Below are positions 55,192 through 64,000 of a stretch of 64,000 nt of DNA, in pieces. Source of the stretch: Azotimanducus chitobiosivorans (GTDB lineage Bacteria; Pseudomonadota; Gammaproteobacteria; Pseudomonadales; Azotimanducaceae); assembly GCA_965200235.1 (NCBI GenBank), contig OZ241339.1, positions 2,790,001 through 2,854,000 of the forward strand. The letters are read 5' to 3'. Below the pieces are notes generated by a model. It did no database searches and had not been told where the DNA came from. It was given only the letters and a program-made list of their open reading frames with translations. Made by a program: the position numbers and the translations under genes. Numbering within the stretch: position 1 is the first letter of the stretch; each line of letters begins with the position of its first letter.

Positions 55192-57072
55192 CTACGGTCG
55201 ATACCACACCGGCGAGCTCCAAGCGCGCTCTTGAATCGTTGCATGAAGCTCTGGATTCGGCGCCACATTGCTGCGGATGGCGTCCCAAGTTGACCAGCGG
55301 CAGGTCGGGTTCTCAAGCGCGCGCACATAGTAGAAGGCTCGCGTGCCCGAATCGAAATGAGGGTCGCGCCAGTAGGCCGAAAGCGTTGCCGCGCCAACAT
55401 CCGCCGAGATCTCGCAGGTCGCAAGATCAACGCTTGCGCCATTGTCCGGGCATCTGTGCGTCTCGGCATCGGGCGCAAGGCCGTCCGAGCAAGCGATGTC
55501 AAATACTTTTTCTTGCATCTCGCCATCGGCGACCCAGCCCTTGACCATCTGTAGTCGCTGCAAGGGCGCGGAGCCGGCATCGCGCGTCGCCCACACGACA
55601 AAGCCCGGCACCGCACCTTTCAGTCCGACGAGATCCGCACCCATCGGCACGCCAATCTGATCGGCCATCTCAACGCCGTCGGCGCGCGTCGCAATATCTT
55701 CTGGGAATCCGTAGCCAGAGAAAAAGCGAAGCAGCATCCGCGGGCCGGAGGTCGAATAGGTTTCTTTGCGCCGGAACGCATCGAAAATAGATTCTCGCGT
55801 GTTCGATTCAGCCCACGCCACCGCGAGCCCAGACGCGCCGAACTCGCTGTTGCGCGTCGATGCGAACATGCCTTCGCCTTGTTCAGCCCCCGGAACGGGC
55901 ACAGAGCCTCTTTGCTCAGGCGTCGCGTCCAAGAGGCCGATCTTTCCCCAATAGTCATCTTCTTCAAAAGAACCCGCCGAAACGTGCGAGTCGCTCGAGC
56001 CAATCACGCCAAATGCGAAGGGGTTGAAGCCTTGCGTCTCTTCGAGCATCAGGCCGTTCAGAAACGCTTCGCGCACATAGCTCCCCGGCACTTGGCTCGG
56101 CTCGTCGGTGGCGACCTTGACGGTCATGATCTCGAAGTCGGCCCACTCGTCGTTCGGAGAGAGCGCCGGGTGCGTGTCGGACGTGCCTTTGACTTGCGTA
56201 TTCTCAACCAAAGGCTCGTTGCGCATGCGCTGATCGGCATAGTCCGCGGTGAAAGGCTGTCTGCTCCAATCGGTGAGGCGAAACATCCAGCCGTCGGAGC
56301 CGTTGGAGTTGTGCGGTATGGCAATCAGGTCGCGCCCGAGCCCGCGCTGCGCGTCCATCCAGTCCCAGAGGTCTTCAGGGTTGGTCGACATGTGCGCCGA
56401 GAAAATCGCTTCGGGCGCGTCGCCACCGCGAAATATCACGTTTCTGTGCAGATTCTCCATGTTGCCGCCAGCGGATGAATATTCGTAGCCGATGAAGGTG
56501 GTGAAGGTGCCTGGGTCGTTGTGACGCTCGGCGGCTTCGACGATTCGTTCCCACGCATCGCGGTGGACTTCGGGATTGTCCAAGTCATCCTCCTCGCGCG
56601 GCAGGGCAAATCTGTCGATCAACTCCAGAAAGCCTGTGCGCAGGCCTTCGGCACCGCGCGCTTGGCGCAACTGCTCGGAGACGGGATGCGAGCCGACCAC
56701 TGAATCAGGATCGAACATCGCGCGCATCATGCCGAGGTAAATGCCGTGGTCGGTCACCGCTTGGAAGTCGAGTGGCGCGGGCAAGGTCATCTCGCGGCCG
56801 GATGGATGCAAAATGGTTTCGCCTTTGGCGAATCGGTAGGCATCGTCCGGACCAGTGCGATTGCCGAACATGAAGGCGTCGAACGACCAGTTGGTGTGTA
56901 CGTGCAGGTCGCCAAAATAAGCGTTGCGCAATGGGTTGACTTCGATGGCGTTGCTGACTGCTTCGGCGGGCTGCGAAGCAGGCGCCTCGTCAGCCGCCTG
57001 TTCGCTAGGACTGCACCCAACGGCCAATAGCGCGAGCGGCAGGGTTCTAAGAGCGCGGGGAATGGCATTCAT
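55192..57072 (-). CDS. DUF3604 lipoprotein (PHP-like fold)
   Basis: 626-residue protein starting at ATG 57072 with a lipoprotein leader (LPLALLAVGCSP). DUF3604 begins NAYFGDLHVHTNWSFDAF, whose HxH resembles PHP metal-binding phosphoesterases, and includes LDFQAVTDHGIYLGMM, TTFIGYEYSSAGGNMENLHRNVIF, LIAIPHNSN, FGVIGSSDSHVSAGS and a C-terminal VWATRDAGSAPLQRLQMVKGW. Common in marine and soil Proteobacteria; substrate unknown. In-frame codons upstream to 58152 are antisense to rpiA and uvrD and are excluded. Divergent from rpiA across 72 bp. Confidence 0.9.
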   Translation of the reverse strand: MNAIPRALRTLPLALLAVGCSPSEQAADEAPASQPAEAVSNAIEVNPLRNAYFGDLHVHTNWSFDAFMFGNRTGPDDAYRFAKGETILHPSGREMTLPAPLDFQAVTDHGIYLGMMRAMFDPDSVVGSHPVSEQLRQARGAEGLRTGFLELIDRFALPREEDDLDNPEVHRDAWERIVEAAERHNDPGTFTTFIGYEYSSAGGNMENLHRNVIFRGGDAPEAIFSAHMSTNPEDLWDWMDAQRGLGRDLIAIPHNSNGSDGWMFRLTDWSRQPFTADYADQRMRNEPLVENTQVKGTSDTHPALSPNDEWADFEIMTVKVATDEPSQVPGSYVREAFLNGLMLEETQGFNPFAFGVIGSSDSHVSAGSFEEDDYWGKIGLLDATPEQRGSVPVPGAEQGEGMFASTRNSEFGASGLAVAWAESNTRESIFDAFRRKETYSTSGPRMLLRFFSGYGFPEDIATRADGVEMADQIGVPMGADLVGLKGAVPGFVVWATRDAGSAPLQRLQMVKGWVADGEMQEKVFDIACSDGLAPDAETHRCPDNGASVDLATCEISADVGAATLSAYWRDPHFDSGTRAFYYVRALENPTCRWSTWDAIRSNVAPNPELHATIQERAWSSPVWYRP

Positions 57073-57144
57073 CGGTTCGCTCCAATCTTGGACGGACGTT
57101 CCTTTATAGTATGCTCTGATTTTGATGGCCTGTAACACGCCCTC

Positions 57145-57810
57145 GTGAACCGGGAACAACTGAAAGCGCGAGTGGCACAGGAAGCCATTGAATATACCCG
57201 CGAGCGGCTTACGCCTGATGCCGTGCTCGGCATTGGCACAGGCTCGACCGTCAACCACTTTATCGACGCGCTGCGGTGTTTGCGCGGCCAGTTCGCAGGC
57301 TGTGTCGCGAGTTCCGAGGCGAGCGCGGAGCGCCTCGCGCGCAGCGGCTGCAATGTCATCGACTTGAACGAGGCGGGCGCGCTGCAACTCTATGTCGATG
57401 GCGCCGACGAAGCGGACTTCTCGCGCAGGCTCATCAAGGGCGGCGGCGGCGCGCTGACGCGCGAGAAGATCGTCGCAACGGCGAGCGATCACTTCCTTTG
57501 CATCATTGACGAATCGAAACGCGTGGATCGCCTCGGCGCGTTTCCCTTGGCCGTTGAGGTGCTGCGGATCGCTGTGACGCAGGTTTGCAGCACACTTGCA
57601 GATCTCGGAGGACAGCCGTATCTGCGCGCGGACTTCCGCTCCGATGAAGGCAATGTCATCCTTGATGTCAGCGGCCTCGACTTCTCCGACCCCTTCGCGC
57701 TCGAATCTGAAATCAACCAGATTCCGGGGGTGGTCGCGAATGGCATTTTCGCTCGCCGTCCAGCTGATCAAGTCATGCTGGCGACGAAGTCGGGTATCAG
57801 CGTTTACTAA
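57145..57810 (+). CDS. rpiA: Ribose-5-phosphate isomerase A
   Basis: Pentose-phosphate enzyme interconverting ribose 5-phosphate and ribulose 5-phosphate, 221 residues, full length. Motifs: VLGIGTGSTVNHFIDAL (phosphate loop), CVASSEASAERL, LYVDGADEADFSRRLIKGGGGALTREKI with the catalytic residues, and FPLAVEVLRIAV. It begins with GTG 57145. One base separates its TAA from the ATG of the helicase gene, so the two are probably co-transcribed. Confidence 0.95.
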   Translation: MNREQLKARVAQEAIEYTRERLTPDAVLGIGTGSTVNHFIDALRCLRGQFAGCVASSEASAERLARSGCNVIDLNEAGALQLYVDGADEADFSRRLIKGGGGALTREKIVATASDHFLCIIDESKRVDRLGAFPLAVEVLRIAVTQVCSTLADLGGQPYLRADFRSDEGNVILDVSGLDFSDPFALESEINQIPGVVANGIFARRPADQVMLATKSGISVY

Positions 57811-57811
57811 C

Positions 57812-60022
57812 ATGCACGCCACCGACATCCTCGACAGGCTCAACGACGAACAAAAGAAGGCGGTCGGCGCGCCGCTCGGCAATTCGCTGGTGCTCGCGGG
57901 CGCGGGCACCGGCAAGACGCGCGTGCTCACCCACCGCATCGCATGGCTGGCGACGCATGAACGCATACCCCTCGGCAACATCCTTGCCGTCACCTTCACC
58001 AACAAGGCCGCGAATGAGATGCGTGAGCGCGTTGCTGCGCTTGTCGGCGAGGCCGGCATCGGGCGCTGGATCGGTACCTTCCACAGCACCGCCCTGAGAC
58101 TGCTGCGCAGCCATCGGCACGAGGCCAAGCTTGGCGACGAATTCGCCATCATCGACGCCGACGATCAGCTTCGCATCATCCGCAATCTGCAGATCGACAT
58201 GAATATCTCGGTTGACAAGGTCAATCCTCGCAACACACGCTCGTATATCAGCAAGCAGAAGGAACAGGGCCGGCGCCACGCCAACGCCGCGCGCTTCAAT
58301 CAACCCTACGAATCGGAATACAAGCGCATTTACAAGGCCTATGAGGAGCGCTGCCAGAAGGAATCGCTCGTCGATTTTGGTGAGATGCTGCTGCGCTGCC
58401 TTGAGATGCTGCGCGAGCACGAGGACCTCCTCCGCCTCTACCGGCGCGTGTTCGAGAACGTGCTGGTCGATGAATTTCAAGACACCAACGCCATTCAGTA
58501 CGACTGGCTCAAGCTCATCGCCAAGGACGCTGCGAGCTTCATGGCGGTGGGCGACGACGATCAATCAATCTACGGCTGGCGCGGCGCGGAAGTGGCCAAC
58601 ATGAATCGCCTGTTGACCGACTTCAAGCCGGTGAGCGTGCATCGCCTCGAACAAAACTACCGCTCAAGCGAGCACATCCTGCAAGCGGCCAACAGCGTCA
58701 TCTCGCACAACGACGGGCGGCTCGGCAAGAACCTGTGGACCGACCGAGGCGCGGGTCAGCCCATCGTGCTGACGCGCTCGGTCAACGAGCACAGCGAAGC
58801 CGACGCGGTGGCCGAGTTCGCCCGGGACTACGCAATGAACGGCGGCAAGTACGAGGATATCGCCGTGCTCTATCGAACCCATGCGCTTTCGCGCGTGGTT
58901 GAGCGGTCTTTCAATGGCCGCGCCGTGCCCTATCGCATATACGGCGGCCTGCGATTCTTCGAACGCGCCGAGATCAAGGATGCACTCGCCTACATGCGCC
59001 TCGTCGCCACGCCGGATGTGGATTTTGCATTCGCGCGCGTGGTCAACACCCCAACGCGCGGCATCGGCTCGAAGTCGATCGAGCGATTGCGCGCGATTGC
59101 GCTTGAGCGCGGCGTTTCGCTCTTCCGCGCCGCTGAAGCGGCGATTGTCGAGCGCCTGCTGCCTGCGCGCACTGTCAATGCCTTGGATGGCTTCTTGCGG
59201 CTGCTGGCCAATATGCGACGCGCGAGCGAGGGCGCCGAACTCGCTGAGATTGCGGATCAATGCATTCGACTTTCAGGTCTCGTTGATTTTCATGCGCCTG
59301 ACAAGACCGAAACATCCATCGGCAGGCGCGAGAACCTGCAGGAGCTTGTCAACGCCTGTTCGCAGTTCGTCGAAGAGCCTGTGGGCGACGACGAGCAAGG
59401 GACGCCCGCCTCGGCGCTGCGCGCCTTTCTTGATCATGCATCGCTCGGCGAAGACGCGCCGCAAGCGGACGTGGGCGCGGATGCGGTGCGGCTGATGACG
59501 GTGCATTCCGCGAAGGGCCTGGAGTTTCCTGTGGTGCAGCTCGTCGGTGTCGAAGACGGCATCTTTCCCAATTCCATGGCGATCAACGAAGGCGGCCTTG
59601 AAGAAGAGCGGCGGCTCTTTTATGTCGCCATGACAAGAGCCATGAAGGAACTCAGAATCGGCCACGCGGAAGTGCGCACGCGCTACGGTCAAGGCGCGAG
59701 CCATAGTCTGCCGTCGAGGTTTCTCGCCGAGATTCCGGAGGACAATACCGACCGCATGTTCTTTGAGCCCGCGCGCGCGCCTTCCGCGTATGCTCGCTCG
59801 CGTCCCTCCGCTCGCGAACCGGCAGCGTCAATCGCCAAAGGCGGCGACGAGATTGCCGGCATTCGCAGCGGCGCGATTGTCAGGCACGCGAAGTTTGGCG
59901 AAGGCATCGTGCTCGCAACTGCCGGCACCGGTGACAACGCGCGTATTCAAGTGCAATTCAAGCGGTTTGGCAGCAAGTGGCTCGTGCTAGGCTACGCCAA
60001 CCTGCAAGTGCTGGAGTCGTAA
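57812..60022 (+). CDS. uvrD: UvrD/Rep-family DNA helicase
   Basis: 736-residue 3'-5' superfamily 1A helicase acting in excision and mismatch repair. Motifs: Q LNDEQKKAV, I AGAGTGKTRVLTHRI, Ia VTFTNKAANEMRERV, II VLVDEFQDTNAIQ, III VGDDDQSIYGWRGA, IV LEQNYRSSEHIL, V MTVHSAKGLEFPVVQLVG, VI LFYVAMTRAMKEL. The C-terminal ~60 residues (VRHAKFGEGIVLATAGTGD) form the Tudor-like tail shared by UvrD and PcrA, favouring UvrD over Rep. ATG 57812 just after rpiA; the longer upstream frame overlaps rpiA and is rejected. Confidence 0.93.
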   Translation: MHATDILDRLNDEQKKAVGAPLGNSLVLAGAGTGKTRVLTHRIAWLATHERIPLGNILAVTFTNKAANEMRERVAALVGEAGIGRWIGTFHSTALRLLRSHRHEAKLGDEFAIIDADDQLRIIRNLQIDMNISVDKVNPRNTRSYISKQKEQGRRHANAARFNQPYESEYKRIYKAYEERCQKESLVDFGEMLLRCLEMLREHEDLLRLYRRVFENVLVDEFQDTNAIQYDWLKLIAKDAASFMAVGDDDQSIYGWRGAEVANMNRLLTDFKPVSVHRLEQNYRSSEHILQAANSVISHNDGRLGKNLWTDRGAGQPIVLTRSVNEHSEADAVAEFARDYAMNGGKYEDIAVLYRTHALSRVVERSFNGRAVPYRIYGGLRFFERAEIKDALAYMRLVATPDVDFAFARVVNTPTRGIGSKSIERLRAIALERGVSLFRAAEAAIVERLLPARTVNALDGFLRLLANMRRASEGAELAEIADQCIRLSGLVDFHAPDKTETSIGRRENLQELVNACSQFVEEPVGDDEQGTPASALRAFLDHASLGEDAPQADVGADAVRLMTVHSAKGLEFPVVQLVGVEDGIFPNSMAINEGGLEEERRLFYVAMTRAMKELRIGHAEVRTRYGQGASHSLPSRFLAEIPEDNTDRMFFEPARAPSAYARSRPSAREPAASIAKGGDEIAGIRSGAIVRHAKFGEGIVLATAGTGDNARIQVQFKRFGSKWLVLGYANLQVLES

Positions 60023-61117
60023 GTGTCCGCAAGGAAGTCTGTTGCCACCGCCTTCATGGCTCTCAGTGTGCTCGCCTGCGGCGGCGGTGCGAATGAAGAG
60101 GCAAACACTCGGGCCGATGCGCCCGCGACCCAAGTATTCGAATGGAAAATGGCGACCACCTGGCCAAAGAACCTGCCGGGCATGGGTACCGGCGCCGAGC
60201 GCTTTGCGCGCCAGGTTGAAGCCATGAGCGCTGGCCGGCTCAAGATTCAGGTGTATGGCGCTGGCGAGCTCGTGCCGGCGCTCGATGTCTTCGATGCGGT
60301 TTCGGGCGGCGCCGCCGAAATGGGCCACGGCGCGGCCTATTATTGGCGAGGCAAGCTGCCTGTGGCGGCGTTCTTCACAGCGGTGCCCTTCGGCATGACG
60401 ACACCCGAGATGAACGCTTGGATCGAATGGGGCGGCGGCCTCGAACTCTGGCGCGAAGCCTATGCGCCCTTCGACCTGTACCCCATGGTCGCGGGCAACA
60501 CCACGTTGCAAATGGGCGGCTGGTTCAATCGCGAGATCAACTCGCTTGAGGACTTGAAAGGCCTAAAGATGCGCATTCCCGGGATCGCCGGCGAAGTCTG
60601 GCGGCGCGCAGGCGGCACCGCAGTCGTGCTGCCCGGCGGCGAACTTTTTACTTCCTTGCAGCGCGGCGCGATTGACGCCACCGAATGGGTCGGCCCGTAC
60701 AACGACCTCGCACTCGGCCTGCATTCAATCGCCGACTATTACTACTATCCAGGCTGGCACGAGCCTGGCTCGGTACTTGAGGCAATCATTAATATAGACG
60801 CTTGGAACAGCCTGCCGCCAGATCTGCAGGCGATTGTGGAGGGCGCGGCGGCGGCCATCAACGACAGCATGACCAACGAATTCTCGGCGCGCAATGCGAT
60901 TTCGTTGCAAACGCTCGTCGAAGAGCACGGCGTTGAGGTGCGCCCGTTCCCCGACGATGTGATTAACCGGCTGCGCGAGATTTCCGAGGAGATCATGCGC
61001 GAGACGCGCGAGGATGACGACCTCTCTCGGCGTATCGTCGATTCATTCTTGGCGTTTCGCGAACAGGCCAAGGCCTACCAGCAGGTGAGCGATGTCGCTT
61101 ACGCCGATATTCGTTAA
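60023..61117 (+). CDS. TRAP transporter solute-binding lipoprotein (DctP/TakP-like)
   Basis: 364-residue periplasmic binding protein, lipid-anchored (MALSVLACGGG with lipobox LSVLAC). TRAP signatures: FEWKMATTWPKNLPG, ERFARQVEAMSAGRLKIQVYGAGELVPALDVFDAV, KGLKMRIPGIAGEVWRRAGGTAVVLPGGELFTSLQRGAIDATEW. The MATTWPKNLPGM start resembles TakP-type proteins for 2-oxo acids; the ligand is not proven. No DctQ/DctM genes follow, so membrane subunits must be elsewhere. GTG immediately after the uvrD stop; its TAA overlaps the next ATG. Confidence 0.9.
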   Translation: MSARKSVATAFMALSVLACGGGANEEANTRADAPATQVFEWKMATTWPKNLPGMGTGAERFARQVEAMSAGRLKIQVYGAGELVPALDVFDAVSGGAAEMGHGAAYYWRGKLPVAAFFTAVPFGMTTPEMNAWIEWGGGLELWREAYAPFDLYPMVAGNTTLQMGGWFNREINSLEDLKGLKMRIPGIAGEVWRRAGGTAVVLPGGELFTSLQRGAIDATEWVGPYNDLALGLHSIADYYYYPGWHEPGSVLEAIINIDAWNSLPPDLQAIVEGAAAAINDSMTNEFSARNAISLQTLVEEHGVEVRPFPDDVINRLREISEEIMRETREDDDLSRRIVDSFLAFREQAKAYQQVSDVAYADIR

Positions 61118-61944
61118 TGGACTGCATTGATTGCAAGGCGACGCGATACCAAGTCGAGGACGGCATCGCGATCATCGCCCTGAATCGGCCGCACCGCATG
61201 AACGCATGGACCGGCCGCATGCACACCGAATACCTGCATCACCTGTGCGAAGCGGATGAGGATGCGAGCGTCCGCGCGATTGTCGTCACTGGGGCGGGCA
61301 GGGCCTTTTGCGCGGGCGGCGATGCGGCCGCGCTGCAAGGACATGCCGAGCGCGGCGGCTATGATGCGGGCACAGGAGATGGGTTGAGGACGCCTAGGCA
61401 TCAGGCGGACGCGCGGTTCTCAGAAGGCTTCGCCTGTCACTGGAACCTGACAAAGCCCGTGATCGCTGCGATCAACGGCGCGGCGGCAGGCATCGGGCTC
61501 GCGCTCGCCTGCTATGCGGATCTGCGCTTCGCCGCCGCTGGCGCCAAGCTCACGACCGCGCACGGCAAGCTGAATCTGCCCGCTGAGTTCGGCCTCTCAT
61601 GGCTGCTGCCGCGCATGATCGGCACCACGCGCGCGATGGAGCTGCTGCTGTCGAGCCGCGTTGTCCTTGCCGAGGAAGCCTGTTCGATGGGTCTCGTCAA
61701 CCGCGTGTTTCTGACCGAGACGCTCATGCAGGAAACACTTGACTACGCACGGGGCTTGGTTCGCGACGTGTCTCCAAATTCACTCAGACAAACGCGATGG
61801 CAGGTCTACAAGGACTTGCATCGCGATATCGCGGGCGCGAACGAGGATGCCGAGACGCTGCTGCGCGCGATGGTGACTGAAGCGGATTTCGCGGAAGGCG
61901 TGCGCGCATTTGTGGAGAAGCGAGCGCCGAATTTCGGCCGTTAA
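61117..61944 (+). CDS. Enoyl-CoA hydratase/isomerase family protein
   Basis: 275-residue crotonase-fold enzyme. Features: IAIIALNRPHRMNAWTGRM, oxyanion-hole blocks VTGAGRAFCAGGDAAALQG and KPVIAAINGAAAGIGLALACYADLRFAA, and FGLSWLLPRMIGTTRAMELL where one catalytic Glu commonly sits (NLPAEFGLSWLL). The ATG overlaps the TRAP gene stop (TAATG). Its TAA lies within the TTAA at the left end of a MITE, so the natural stop or a few C-terminal residues may have been changed by that insertion. Acyl substrate unknown. Confidence 0.9.
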   Translation: MDCIDCKATRYQVEDGIAIIALNRPHRMNAWTGRMHTEYLHHLCEADEDASVRAIVVTGAGRAFCAGGDAAALQGHAERGGYDAGTGDGLRTPRHQADARFSEGFACHWNLTKPVIAAINGAAAGIGLALACYADLRFAAAGAKLTTAHGKLNLPAEFGLSWLLPRMIGTTRAMELLLSSRVVLAEEACSMGLVNRVFLTETLMQETLDYARGLVRDVSPNSLRQTRWQVYKDLHRDIAGANEDAETLLRAMVTEADFAEGVRAFVEKRAPNFGR

Positions 61945-62201
61945 GGAAGGTCTGATTAAGTCTGCAAAGCTCAGAGGTCATGTGGGGTGCGCTGGCAAGG
62001 AATGACGAAGAAGCGTGGCAGGCCCCACGTGATGAGGAATGACGCAGGCAGCGCGCCCCACATGACCTCCCGAAGGGCGCTTCGCGTGGTGGCAGAGATG
62101 ATTTCGTTGATTTTTTCGGTCACGGTAGTGTAGACGAGTCGATTTCGATGTGCCAACAAGTGAAGCGCTGAGCGAAGTAGACTTGATCAGACCTTCCTTA
62201 A
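61941..62201. mobile_element. 261-bp MITE with IS5-like ends
   Basis: Inverted ends of about 23 bp: TTAAGGAAGGTCTGATTAAG on the left and the complement TTAAGGAAGGTCTGATCAAG on the right. GGAAGGT- ends resemble IS5 (GGAAGGTGCGAATAAG), and TTAA fits its YTAR-type target. Inside is a stem TCATGTGGGGTGCGCTG / CAGCGCGCCCCACATGA. No coding. It fills nearly all of the gap between the enoyl-CoA hydratase and P450 genes. Confidence 0.78.
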
Positions 62202-62253
62202 GCCACCTGTGGCATTATCGCGCCACGAATCAATATAAATACAAGAGGCCAGC

Positions 62254-63582
62254 ATGACAGACACGCCCGTCAGCAACATTGAGCGCGGCATTCTCAACAA
62301 GGAGTGGCGCGAGACCTGGGCGCGCGATGTGCACGAGGACCCGATGTCCATTCCGCTCGATCAATTGAACCCCGCGCACGCAGGCTACTTTGAGGCCAAC
62401 ACGATGCTGCCATTCTTGGCGCGCCTTCGCCGGGAAGCGCCGGTGCATCATTGCGCGGACAGCGAGTTCGGCCCCTACTGGTCGATCACCAGGTACGAGG
62501 ATATCAAGTACGTCGATATGCACCACGAGATATTCTCATCCGATATCGATAATGGCGGCATCCGCTTGGGGTTGCCGATGCCGAACCGGGGTGAACAGGG
62601 ATCGATTTCCTATCTGCCGATGTTCATCATGCAGGACCCGCCGTTGCACACGAGGCAGCGCAAGGACTTGTCGCCGAAGTTCGCGCCGACCGCGCTCGCA
62701 AGCTGGGCCAGATTGATACGCGAGCGCGCCGTCTCGATCTTGGACGGCCTGCCGGTCGGAGAAACCTTCAACTGGGTGCGCGAAGTGTCGGTCGAACTCA
62801 CCGGGCAAATGCTCGCGACGCTCTTCGATGTCCCGCAGGCAGACCGGCACAAGCTCATCCACTGGTCGGATACGGTCGAGCGCATCGGCAATCCCGACTA
62901 TTTTGAGACGCCCGAGGACGGATTCAAGGAAATATGGAAATGCTTCGACTACTTTCAGAGCATTTGGCAAGAACGCGCCGCCGCTTCCGAGCCAGGCGAG
63001 GACCTGATCTCCTTCCTCGCGCATGGACAATCGACGCGCAACATGGCGCCCAATGAGTTCCTCGGCAACGTGATTCTTCTGATTGTCGGCGGCAACGACA
63101 CCACGCGAAATTCGATTTCAGGCGGCGTGCTGGCGCTCAACAAGTTCCCCGACGAGTTCGCAAAGGTCAAAGCCGATCACTCGCTCATCGAACCGATGGT
63201 CTCCGAGATCATCCGCTGGCAGTCGCCGGTCGCGCACATGTGCCGCACCGCCATGCAGGATACCGAACTGAGAGGCCAGAAGATCAGCAAATGGGACAAG
63301 GTCTGCATCTGGTATCTTTCCGGCAATCGCGACGAGGGCGTGTTCCCAGACGGCGACCGCTTCATGATTGGACGCGAGAACGCACGCCAGCACACAGGTT
63401 TCGGCTTCGGCATCCACCGCTGCATCGGCTACCGCCTCGCCGAGCTGCAACTCAAAATTCTCTGGGAGGAAATTCTCGCGCGCTTCTCCGATGTCGAAGT
63501 CGTGGGCGAGCCGAAATACCTGAATTCGAGCTTTATTCGCGGCATAACGGAATTGCCGGTGCGGGTGCGCCAGCGTCGATAG
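62254..63582 (+). CDS. Cytochrome P450
   Basis: 442-residue soluble class I-type P450. The haem-ligand loop is GFGFGIHRCIGYRLAELQ (Cys ligand), the I-helix is IVGGNDTTRNSISGG, and the K-helix ExxR is in VSEIIRWQSPVAHM. QDPPLHTRQRKDLSPKFAP is the usual C-helix segment. The closest general form is the CYP107/CYP125-like bacterial group; a steroid, terpene or fatty-acid substrate is possible. An AGAGG site precedes ATG 62254. No ferredoxin or reductase gene is adjacent. Confidence 0.93.
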   Translation: MTDTPVSNIERGILNKEWRETWARDVHEDPMSIPLDQLNPAHAGYFEANTMLPFLARLRREAPVHHCADSEFGPYWSITRYEDIKYVDMHHEIFSSDIDNGGIRLGLPMPNRGEQGSISYLPMFIMQDPPLHTRQRKDLSPKFAPTALASWARLIRERAVSILDGLPVGETFNWVREVSVELTGQMLATLFDVPQADRHKLIHWSDTVERIGNPDYFETPEDGFKEIWKCFDYFQSIWQERAAASEPGEDLISFLAHGQSTRNMAPNEFLGNVILLIVGGNDTTRNSISGGVLALNKFPDEFAKVKADHSLIEPMVSEIIRWQSPVAHMCRTAMQDTELRGQKISKWDKVCIWYLSGNRDEGVFPDGDRFMIGRENARQHTGFGFGIHRCIGYRLAELQLKILWEEILARFSDVEVVGEPKYLNSSFIRGITELPVRVRQRR

Positions 63583-63638
63583 TATTCAATGCTGGCAGCG
63601 CCTGCCAGATTACAGAAACATGGCATACAATCGCCACT

Positions 63639-63965
63639 ATGCCAAATTTAGGACACCTTCCAAACATGCCAGAACATAGTGAAAACATCATCGAGCGTGT
63701 TTGCCTAGATAAGGCGGGACGCATCGTGGTACCCGCGAGCATTCGCAGACTACTGAAAGTAAGCGCGGGACAGAGTTTTATCGTTTCTGTCACACGCGAA
63801 CCTCCAAGCCACGTCATTGAGATGAGAACTATTGAGAGCGCGATTGAGCGAGCTCAAGCGATTGCTGAAGAAAAGCGTAAAGGATGTGAGGGTTCGGTGG
63901 TTGACGAGTTCATCGCACAGAGACGGACCGAAGCTCTAACGGAAAGCGAGTCGTGGCCGAAGTAG
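63639..63965 (+). CDS. AbrB/SpoVT-type antitoxin
   Basis: 108-residue swapped-hairpin AbrB protein: IIERVCLDKAGRIVVPASIRRLLKVSAGQSFIV, followed by an acidic helical tail (AIERAQAIAEEKRKG) that would wrap the toxin. ATG 63639 or ATG 63666 may start it. Its stop lies within a downstream PIN toxin gene (13-bp overlap), the standard antitoxin-first arrangement. It is expected to repress its own promoter in 63583-63638. Confidence 0.82.
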   Translation: MPNLGHLPNMPEHSENIIERVCLDKAGRIVVPASIRRLLKVSAGQSFIVSVTREPPSHVIEMRTIESAIERAQAIAEEKRKGCEGSVVDEFIAQRRTEALTESESWPK

Positions 63966-64000
63966 TCTTGGATGCGTCGGCTTTGCTCGCGCTGATCTAC
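63953..64000 (+). CDS. vapC: VapC-like PIN toxin (3' partial)
   Basis: Only 16 codons are inside the window: GTG start then AEVVLDASALLALIY, the canonical first strand of VapC with its first catalytic Asp. It overlaps the AbrB-type antitoxin. The rest lies beyond the window. Confidence 0.7.
   Translation, partial: MAEVVLDASALLALIY

Noticed and set aside
57073..58152. N-terminal extension of the DUF3604 frame
   Set aside because: Antisense to rpiA and uvrD; the lipoprotein leader starts at 57072.
1..64000. tRNA, rRNA, tmRNA and riboswitch genes
   Set aside because: Intergenic regions were scanned by eye for cloverleaf and conserved loops; none found. A covariance search would be needed to exclude small RNAs.

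Overview
The window looks like a chromosome segment of a Gammaproteobacterium, probably an uncultured or environmental lineage. Housekeeping genes place it there: NtrB/NtrC, TrmL, a YibN-like rhodanese divergent from gpmI-envC, hisB-hisA, mutY, rpiA and a UvrD-type helicase. Coding is dense, with 4-bp start/stop overlaps and several convergent overlaps. No rRNA, tRNA or CRISPR array was seen. All functions are read from sequence motifs by eye; no database search was run.

Layout. (1) 1-13.2 kb: a TonB-dependent receptor with an STN domain (5' end outside the window), a giant modular secreted metzincin (BACON-like, leucine-rich and Calx-beta-like repeats) and an M16 peptidase, together a plausible outer-surface peptide or protein utilisation cassette. 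(2) 13.2-24 kb: a 269-bp MITE, ntrB-ntrC-trmL, a methyltransferase and a rhodanese; then a broken accessory insert (DUF433-type antitoxin plus a PIN-like toxin stump fused to an AAA+ ATPase); then gpmI-envC and, convergently, hisB-hisA. (3) 24-25.8 kb: an IS1380-family element inserted next to the first of five consecutive near-perfect hairpins. (4) 25.8-29.7 kb: two small unknown genes, mutY, a nitroreductase and an acyl-CoA dehydrogenase.

(5) 29.7-55.2 kb is an accessory and defence island. It holds a Uma2-type nuclease, an orphan AAA+ ATPase, and a single-strand DNA phosphorothioation module: sspA-like cysteine desulfurase divergent from sspB(DUF4007)-sspC(ATPase)-sspD(PAPS-reductase-like). 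A convergent four-gene operon follows (DGAKR-loop protein, GIY-YIG nuclease, DGQHR/DndB-like protein, SNF2 helicase). No SspE is present, so this operon is the likely interference arm. Next come a Dcm cytosine methyltransferase overlapping a GHKL/MORC-like ATPase with a C-terminal PD-(D/E)XK-like motif, two decayed DUF4143-type ATPases, a lipoprotein of phage-like type, a second copy of the 269-bp MITE, a transposase remnant, a 1644-residue CARDB-repeat surface protein, and a small-protein/PIN-nuclease pair that I cannot assign to a known toxin-antitoxin family.

(6) 55.2-64 kb returns to ordinary genes: a DUF3604 lipoprotein, rpiA, a UvrD/Rep helicase, a TRAP-type binding lipoprotein, enoyl-CoA hydratase, a second kind of MITE (IS5-like ends), a cytochrome P450, and an AbrB-type antitoxin overlapping a VapC toxin cut by the window edge.

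The most interesting parts are the Ssp phosphorothioation island with its unusual effector operon, the hairpin array split by an IS, the toxin/ATPase chimera, and the unassigned PIN pair.
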